DNA of 12,099 bases from Larix sibirica. Its lineage: Eukaryota > Streptophyta > Pinopsida > Pinales > Pinaceae. The position numbers and the translations under genes were made by a program. Positions within the stretch are counted from its first letter, which is position 1. Each line of letters begins with the position of its first letter. Location of the stretch: NCBI GenBank assembly GCA_004151065.3, contig NWUY0300026076.1, positions 1 to 12,099 on the forward strand. The letters run 5' to 3'. Below are positions 8,002 to 12,099 of this stretch, piece by piece. Under the pieces are notes generated by a model, which was not told where the DNA came from, ran no database searches, and saw only the letters and a program-made list of their open reading frames with translations.

Positions 8002-8616
8002 AATGTTATATTAAATATAGCCCATTCTTTGGGTTGGGTAGTGGAACTCTTTTGTTAGGGATAGTATTAATGTTGGGATTTAACCCAATCATCTAGGTCT
8101 TTTTGACTGGTGCATGTGATCCACTTGAAATGTTTGAATTCTTAAGGTTCATACCATGTAGCAAGTCTAAGGATCCACAAAGCTCATTTTTTTTCTTTTA
8201 TACATTCTTATATACATTAAATATGATTGCGTTTATTAAATATTTTCTTAAAAATGTTATATTAAATATAGCCCATTATTTGGGTTGGGTAGCGGAACTC
8301 TTTTGTTAGAGATAATATTAATGTTGGGATTTAACCTGGAACCATCTAGGCCTTTTTTACTGACCTGCATGTGATCCACTTGAAATGCTTGAATGCTTAA
8401 GGTTCATACCATGTACCAACTCTAAGGATCCACAAAGCTCATTCTTTCTTTTATACATTCTTATATACATTAAATATGATTGTGTTTATGCTCTCACATG
8501 AATTCTTCATTTTTTTATCTAAGGTTCCACAAAGCTCATTCTTTTTTTTTATACATTTTTATATACATTAAATATGATTATGTTTATGATTTCACATGAA
8601 TTCTTCATTTTGATTA
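8002..8616 (+). repeat. Expanded 5' tandem block of module B
   Basis: Two units of about 251 bp begin AATGTTATATTAAATATAGCC at 8002 and 8253. They share GGGATTTAACC, GTGATCCACTTGAAATG, ATACCATGTA and GGATCCACAAAGCTCATT. Inside the second, a further 97-bp duplication (8421-8517 and 8518-8616) repeats the CACAAAGCTCATT...ACATTAAATATGATT portion. ATGATT starts therefore recur at 8223, 8476 and 8574. A weaker, older copy of the same unit lies at 8763-8930, just before the exon-like segment. Module A lacks the additional copies, so expansion happened in the B lineage or was lost from A. Confidence 0.8.
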
Positions 8617-8896
8617 GGAAACCTGGTGTATGAATTTATTTTCTAAATGTTTTGAGTTTGATAGCTCAGCCTAGTAGCATGAGATAGATCAATCAAAAAA
8701 TTAAGCATGATTATTGCATTGGTTGATGGGTAAAGAAATTTGATATTTGTATGCAAGAGATGATATTAACATTGGGATTTAACCCAAGCAGCTCAGGGAC
8801 TTTTGTATTGTGATCCATCAGAAATGCTTTTTTTTAGGGTTTATACATTATCACAGTCCTAAGGATCCATAACGCTCGGTCTTTCTTTTTTTATAG

Positions 8897-9159
8897 ACAT
8901 AAAGCATGATTATAGCATAGGTTGATGGGTATAGTGATTTGATATTAGTATGTGCAGAACATATCAAATTGGAAGGGAAGATCAAATTGGAAGGGACGAA
9001 GAATAATGCATATTTCTTTCCTTATTCAACTTTTGGTTTACTTTCATCCTGTGATATAGAGTGGGTGAGTGAGAAGCTGTGCCTGAGAGTATTGAGTTGG
9101 GTTGGCTGGCAGTCCGTCGCTAGAAATATTATTTGTTGAAGGGCCTTATACATTTCCAG
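8897..9159 (+). pseudogene. Exon-like segment of module B, broken
   Basis: This is the counterpart of 1314-1561. It starts after TTTTTTTATAG and ends at TTTCCAG before GTATGT (donor at 9160). The ATG at 8906 is followed by a TAG four codons later. The remaining frame reads from DGYSDLILV to a TGA at 9137-9139, where A is open. An 18-bp tandem duplication (8963-8980 and 8981-8998) doubles IKLEG in frame. The conserved splice-like edges with a broken frame indicate a decayed exon or a non-coding one. No domain was recognised. Confidence 0.4.
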
Positions 9160-9255
9160 GTATGTCCCATTCCATTGTAAGAACGCAAAAGTTAAAGTTA
9201 TTTTACAGTAATTCTATTGTGTAGTCCAATGATTTTTTAATTAAGAGAATACTCT

Positions 9256-9513
9256 GGTATGCCTTTGCTAAGATTACAACCAAAACCTTGTATGGACAAA
9301 GATTATTGGCTGTTTATATAATGGGGATACTTATTGCAGACTGTTTCTGAGTATTATGTTCATCCCAGTAAATATATACATGGTGTTTTGCTGTGTACTA
9401 GTCAATGTCAAAAAGTCAAAAATGTATCTTTCAGCACTTATTACTGTCCTCGTAAATCAAAACAAAAGTATATCTATGAGAATTTAGTAGTCTCATCAGA
9501 AATCAGAATTTGA
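9256..9513 (+). pseudogene. Second coding-like stretch of module B, broken
   Basis: The frame from ATG 9256 matches A's RLQTKPCMDKDYWLF peptide but is cut by TAA where A has CAA (LFAQW). It reopens at WGYLLQTVSEY and runs through YYCPRKSKQKYIY to a TGA near 9511. A 46-nt segment at 9452-9497 is absent from A; it is bounded by AAATCA repeats, so a deletion in A through microhomology is the simplest reading. Replacement differences outnumber silent ones, consistent with no coding selection. Confidence 0.35.
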
Positions 9514-9693
9514 CCATAATGTAGCGTTGGCTATCCTTTGAAATTGGAAATGAGCGCTCGACCCCTGCAATTGCACTCCCAATACAACAGAAAATTCAAG
9601 AAGCACATGCAATGTTCATACCAGTGCCTGCATAATCGATCTAATAAATTCAGTTACTGTTTTTTTAGCATTAACTAAAAAACATAATACACT

Positions 9694-9910
9694 GGGTGAT
9701 AGTTGGATTGTCCAATTCTGCTTGATGCATTTATGGAGCCACTTCGTTAAGCAAGTCCAGTAGAGTTTTAATGGGGTGACAGTTGGATTGCCTGATTCCC
9801 CTGGTGAAGCCGCTTCGTTGAGCCAGTCCAATAGAGTCTTAATGGGTGATAGTTGTATTGCCCGGTTCCCCAGATGTAGCAGATTCGTTGAGCCAGTCCA
9901 ATAGAGTCTC
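9694..9910. repeat. Triple ~70-bp tandem repeat in module B
   Basis: Units start at 9694, 9774 and 9844 with GGGTGA(T/C)AGTTG, and each ends in AGTCCA(G/A)TAGAGT. The first unit is 80 bp and the others about 66-70 bp, exactly as in module A. A 100-codon minus-strand frame across the array (9616-9918) shows a repeated YWT...QLSP-like peptide that is just the translation of the repeat, not evidence for a gene. Confidence 0.7.
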
Positions 9911-9992
9911 GAGATCATAATCTAAAATTTCAGCAATCCAGGCAACTATTCACATTCCGCCTGTATGTCATTTCCAGTTTTCCCGTTTCCTG

Positions 9993-10015
9993 GAGGCCGA
10001 ATGCATCTTGGCCTC
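9993..10015. other. Imperfect 23-nt palindrome in module B
   Basis: GAGGCC and GGCCTC arms flank ATGCAT, identical to module A at 2368-2390 and in the same relative position. Confidence 0.5.
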
Positions 10016-10067
10016 CTTGGGATTGAATGCGCCAGGTTACCATGCAATTTAATTTTCCTTTTGGGAT

Positions 10068-10402
10068 TTGGTGCCACACATTATGGTCAACCCTTCTTTA
10101 CAGTCACAAGTCACGACATTTGATTTCAATCGATCTAAATGGCTATTTGACGTGTTGTGGGAAAACTTTGGTTATTGCGTAGAAATCCGTGTAAAGTTAA
10201 CGGTTTACTTAATGAGCAGAGAATTGCCAGAGAGATCGCATTCGTGGTTTTATCAAATTTTTTGACCGATGTGACTGAATCAATCCTTAACTCTACCGGA
10301 AAAGAAGATAATAATAATAAAAAAAGTAGAAAGTATACTATTCAACTATTAGTTGGTAGTGGTTATTCCACTGAGAACGGTTTGAAGTGTGTTTTAATAT
10401 GA
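10068..10402 (+). pseudogene. 3' coding-like tail of module B, unknown product
   Basis: A 65-codon frame (10068-10265) contains FNRSKWLFDVLWENFGYCVEI. It overlaps a second frame (10157-10402) reading EIAFVVLSNFLTDVTESILN and then KYTIQLLVGSGYS. Together the two frames cover the block that in A is also split over two frames. Relative to A, B carries an extra 9 nt (AATTGCCAG-like) that keeps the first frame. The second frame ends just past the module border. No domain was recognised, and the module as a whole looks unconstrained. Confidence 0.3.
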
Positions 10403-10525
10403 AAAGAGTTGAAACGATCTTATGATTTAGACAGATTGTTTGACCGTTATGATCAAGATGTTACCCAAAACCTCACGAGACGAGTTAGTTTCTTTATATA
10501 TATTAGCTCATATAGAAAGAGAGAG

Positions 10526-10553
10526 TATATATATATATATATTTTTTCAAAAT
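10526..10553. repeat. TA microsatellite plus TTTTTTCAAAAT, left copy
   Basis: Eight TA units are followed by TTTTTTCAAAAT. The same combination recurs at 10844-10877 on the other side of a GC-rich insert, with one T to C difference in the non-repetitive part. This is best read as a duplicated insertion site. Confidence 0.6.
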
Positions 10554-10843
10554 GGGGTTCAATGGTGAGGTCTGATTATTGTCCCCACGGAAGCCTACTT
10601 TTGATTCGTGGGGGGAGGTGCGGCGAGCGTAAGCTCCTTAAACTGCACTCTAGAAAAGCTTGTGCGACTACGGTGGTGGCTGTATGTTGATTACGTCATG
10701 TCCAACATTTGGACTAGTGGTGGCCGTACGTTGATTATGTCATGTCCAATATTTAGGCTAGCCCTAGCCCCTGGGTTCGTATCCAGGTGGTTCAGTTGAC
10801 AGCACTCGCTAGGCGGTTTGGAGAGGTTCCGACGGTCACGAAA
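10554..10843. mobile_element. GC-rich ~290-bp insertion, family unknown
   Basis: The composition changes sharply from the flanks. It contains a perfect 7-bp stem CCCCACG (10583-10589) / CGTGGGG (10607-10613), a two-copy 44-bp tandem repeat (10673-10760), and a T-arm-like hairpin CCTGG-GTTCGTAT-CCAGG (10770-10787). The string GGTTCGTATCC at 10774-10784 is close to a polymerase III B box, and TGGACTAGTGGT near 10709 is a loose A-box match, but their spacing is longer than usual. Overlapping frames of 63-93 codons here are GC-driven and unsupported. It could be an SINE-like or other small non-autonomous element. Confidence 0.5.
10673..10760. repeat. 44-bp tandem duplication inside the GC-rich insertion
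   Basis: Units 10673-10716 and 10717-10760 both begin GTGGTGGC and contain GTTGATTA(C/T)GTCATGTCCAA. They differ at about six positions, most of them transitions. Confidence 0.8.
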
Positions 10844-10877
10844 TATATATATATATATATATATATTCTTTCAAAAT
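10844..10877. repeat. TA microsatellite plus TTCTTTCAAAAT, right copy
   Basis: A longer TA run is followed by TTCTTTCAAAAT, matching 10526-10553. TA-run length can change by slippage, so only the CAAAAT-side match is informative about duplication. Confidence 0.6.
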
Positions 10878-11470
10878 ATGTGAAGGAAATTTAATAAATG
10901 TTTTTTTATGGTATTTCATCTGTGAGATTTTAGCACAAATCTAGACAAATACCATATAATATTAATGACAATTCATTGAGCTAAACCCATTGGATTTTAT
11001 GTATGTGTGTGTTATGATCTCCCCATCAAAACCATGTTTCGGATGGATGTGTTTCAAGTGATATATATACACATATACATTTATGGATGGCATCTCACCA
11101 ACACGGTTAAATCCCATTAGCATGGTTGGTTTCGACTGGCTTCCATCTACATGGCGACTTAAGTTCTAACCCCACAAGGTAGCTTGGAGGAGACACTTAA
11201 AATCCATCCATTCTAGGGGTAGGTGTGGCCCAGGTCGAGTGATTTTGACAACTTAGATACCCCTGGGTAATAATTTCTTAGAACATAGGCTAGTCTCACA
11301 AAACATGGGCAAACTAGCAAACAAACAAAAAATATCTTACCAACACAAATTTAGTCTAGAACTGTCCAAATACTCAACAATATTGATGATAATAAACTAA
11401 ACTAACCCATAATTTTATTTTATTTTTGTGTGTGTGAGATCTCTTTTTCCTTTGACATATGATTTTTAAA
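10878..11470. other. Intergenic sequence, no gene seen
   Basis: The stretch has a moderately GC-richer part around 11090-11260, flanked by AT-rich DNA. No open frame, tRNA or mobile-element terminus is supportable. Short TG and TA runs occur near 11000-11080 and 11425. Confidence 0.45.
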
Positions 11471-11859
11471 AGAAAAAATATTATATTCATCCAAAGAGAA
11501 TATACATATTTTTGTCCACAAAGACTGTTCAAAACAAAACTATACAGTCTCTGAGTAATATAACAAAATACATATACTTATGATTTCATTGCATAGCTTT
11601 TCTATCTTTGTTTGAGTCAAATGAAAATGTATATGTTTCAAATATCGAGGGATGATCAAGACCGAGTTGAACTGTCTATATTTGCACATATAACTAGAAC
11701 TGTTATCTTTTATGGGAAGACAAAACAAGGCTTATGAACTGGTGTAAAAAAATTGTCCTTTACGACCACAAAGAGAGAAGCAAAGAATAACTAAAATTTA
11801 GTAATGGAAATTATGGGAATCCTTTTCCTATTCGTTCAAAAGTTCTGTCAACGCAAAGT
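11471..11859 (-). mobile_element. Probable LINE 3' untranslated region
   Basis: This lies directly downstream, on the minus strand, of the RNase H-like stop codon. The minus-strand end reads CTTTGGATGAATATAATATTTTTTC, resembling the T-rich ends of plant LINE 3' regions. The exact terminus and any target-site duplication are uncertain. A 62-codon minus-strand frame (11540-11728) within it has no recognisable features and is not called. Confidence 0.35.
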
Positions 11860-11862
11860 TCA

Positions 11863-11979
11863 TGGATCAAGAGATAGGGCCTCCTTAGATAGCTCATCGA
11901 CCTTTAGATTGAGCTCTCGATAGACATGAGTGAAGCTAGACCATTGAAAGGATCCCAAGGTGTTGAAATTAGGGTTAGG
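11863..11979 (-). pseudogene. C-terminal RNase H fragment of a plant LINE retrotransposon
   Basis: The minus-strand frame of 39 codons contains HVYRELNLKVDELSKEAL and ends at a stop (complement of 11860-11862). This string matches the pattern HVYRE-N-AD-LSKEAL found at the end of the RNase H domain (RVT_3-like) in plant non-LTR retrotransposon polyproteins, where RNase H degrades the RNA strand of the RNA-DNA hybrid. A stop (complement of 11980-11982) and non-coding sequence lie upstream, so reverse transcriptase and most of RNase H are missing. This fits the usual 5' truncation of LINE insertions, or decay. Identification rests on a short motif recalled from family knowledge. Confidence 0.65.
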
Positions 11980-11982
11980 TTA

Positions 11983-12099
11983 TGGTTTTAAGCATAAAAT
12001 TAAAAATTTGTGCTCTAGAACTAGTGTTGAAAAACAAAATAGTACAGCAATATTAGTAAATCTAGTTGACAAGACAGATTTAGATTAAAACATAATTTT
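11983..12099. other. AT-rich sequence to the window end
   Basis: No LINE coding sequence continues here on the minus strand and no other feature is seen. The 5' truncation junction of the LINE is probably at or just below this interval. Confidence 0.4.

Larger units (their letters stand above)
7687..10398 (+). repeat. Module B: 2.7-kb direct repeat, diverged copy of module A
   Basis: This copy has the same order of landmarks as 545-2745: AATACCAAAAC leader, TATA-like box, reiterated ATGATT units, exon-like block, second coding-like stretch, triple 70-bp repeat, 23-nt palindrome and a tail ending GTGTTTTA. It is about 0.5 kb longer, mainly because the 5' unit has been duplicated further (8002-8616). 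It has more in-frame stops than A. Its flanks are unrelated to A's flanks, so the duplicated segment ends at these borders and is not a simple large tandem block. The mechanism is unresolved. Confidence 0.8.

Noticed and set aside
9616-9918. 100-codon minus-strand frame with a repeated peptide
   Set aside because: It is the translation of the ~70-bp tandem repeat. The unit is not a multiple of three, and the A copy does not preserve the frame.
545-10398. LTR retrotransposon with modules A and B as its two LTRs
   Set aside because: The modules contain exon-like and tandem-repeat blocks, lack TG...CA ends, and the 4.9 kb between them has no gag, protease, integrase or reverse transcriptase signature. 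They are also far too divergent and differ by 0.5 kb.
10409-10799. Plus-strand frames of 93 and 63 codons
   Set aside because: They run from the microsatellite into the GC-rich insertion and its tandem duplication. Openness follows from GC content, and the peptides look random.
11968-11982. Telomere-like AGGGTTAGG
   Set aside because: Only about two imperfect units, too short for an interstitial telomeric repeat.
1-12099. CRISPR array, prokaryotic operon or phage-like region
   Set aside because: No regularly spaced short repeats with unique spacers, no ribosome-binding sites and no dense coding. The window has eukaryotic plant-type repeats instead.

Overview
This window looks like AT-rich, repeat-dominated nuclear DNA of a land plant, most likely a large-genome seed plant. 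A conifer or other gymnosperm would fit, but that is only an impression. The support is a minus-strand peptide typical of the C-terminal RNase H domain of plant LINE retrotransposons (near 11863-11979), a tRNA-derived SINE with a clear target-site duplication (6783-7043), TA microsatellites, nested tandem repeats and the absence of any long open frame. Nothing looks bacterial, organellar or viral. I see no intact protein-coding gene.

The main structure is a pair of direct repeats of an unrecognised element: module A (about 545-2745, 2.2 kb) and module B (about 7687-10398, 2.7 kb). They are colinear in the same orientation and separated by about 4.9 kb of unrelated sequence. Each has, in order, an AT-rich leader, a TATA-box-like site, a reiterated block in which an ATGATT-type start recurs (some copies preceded by a pyrimidine-rich AG), an exon-like segment ending in a good 5' splice site, a second coding-like stretch, three copies of a roughly 70-bp repeat, a 23-nt imperfect palindrome, and a 3' coding-like stretch. 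B is longer mainly because its 5' block has expanded. B also carries stops and frame breaks. Differences between A and B fall mostly at amino-acid-changing positions, so neither copy shows coding constraint. They may be decayed tandem gene copies, a non-coding transcribed family, or a non-autonomous mobile element.

The rest is a patchwork. 1-544 has a diffuse tandem repeat. 2746-4230 has a 97-bp tandem duplication and no gene. 4231-4793 is a GC-richer, coding-like but broken relict. 5051-5281 resembles a short LTR. 5282-6782 is featureless. The SINE follows, then an AT-rich stretch leads into module B. Downstream of B, a GC-rich insertion of about 290 bp (10554-10843) sits inside a TA microsatellite, flanked by duplicated copies of the site. 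A 5'-truncated LINE tail on the minus strand ends the window.

The genes do not form a working pathway. The value of the window lies in the repeat architecture and the insertion footprints.
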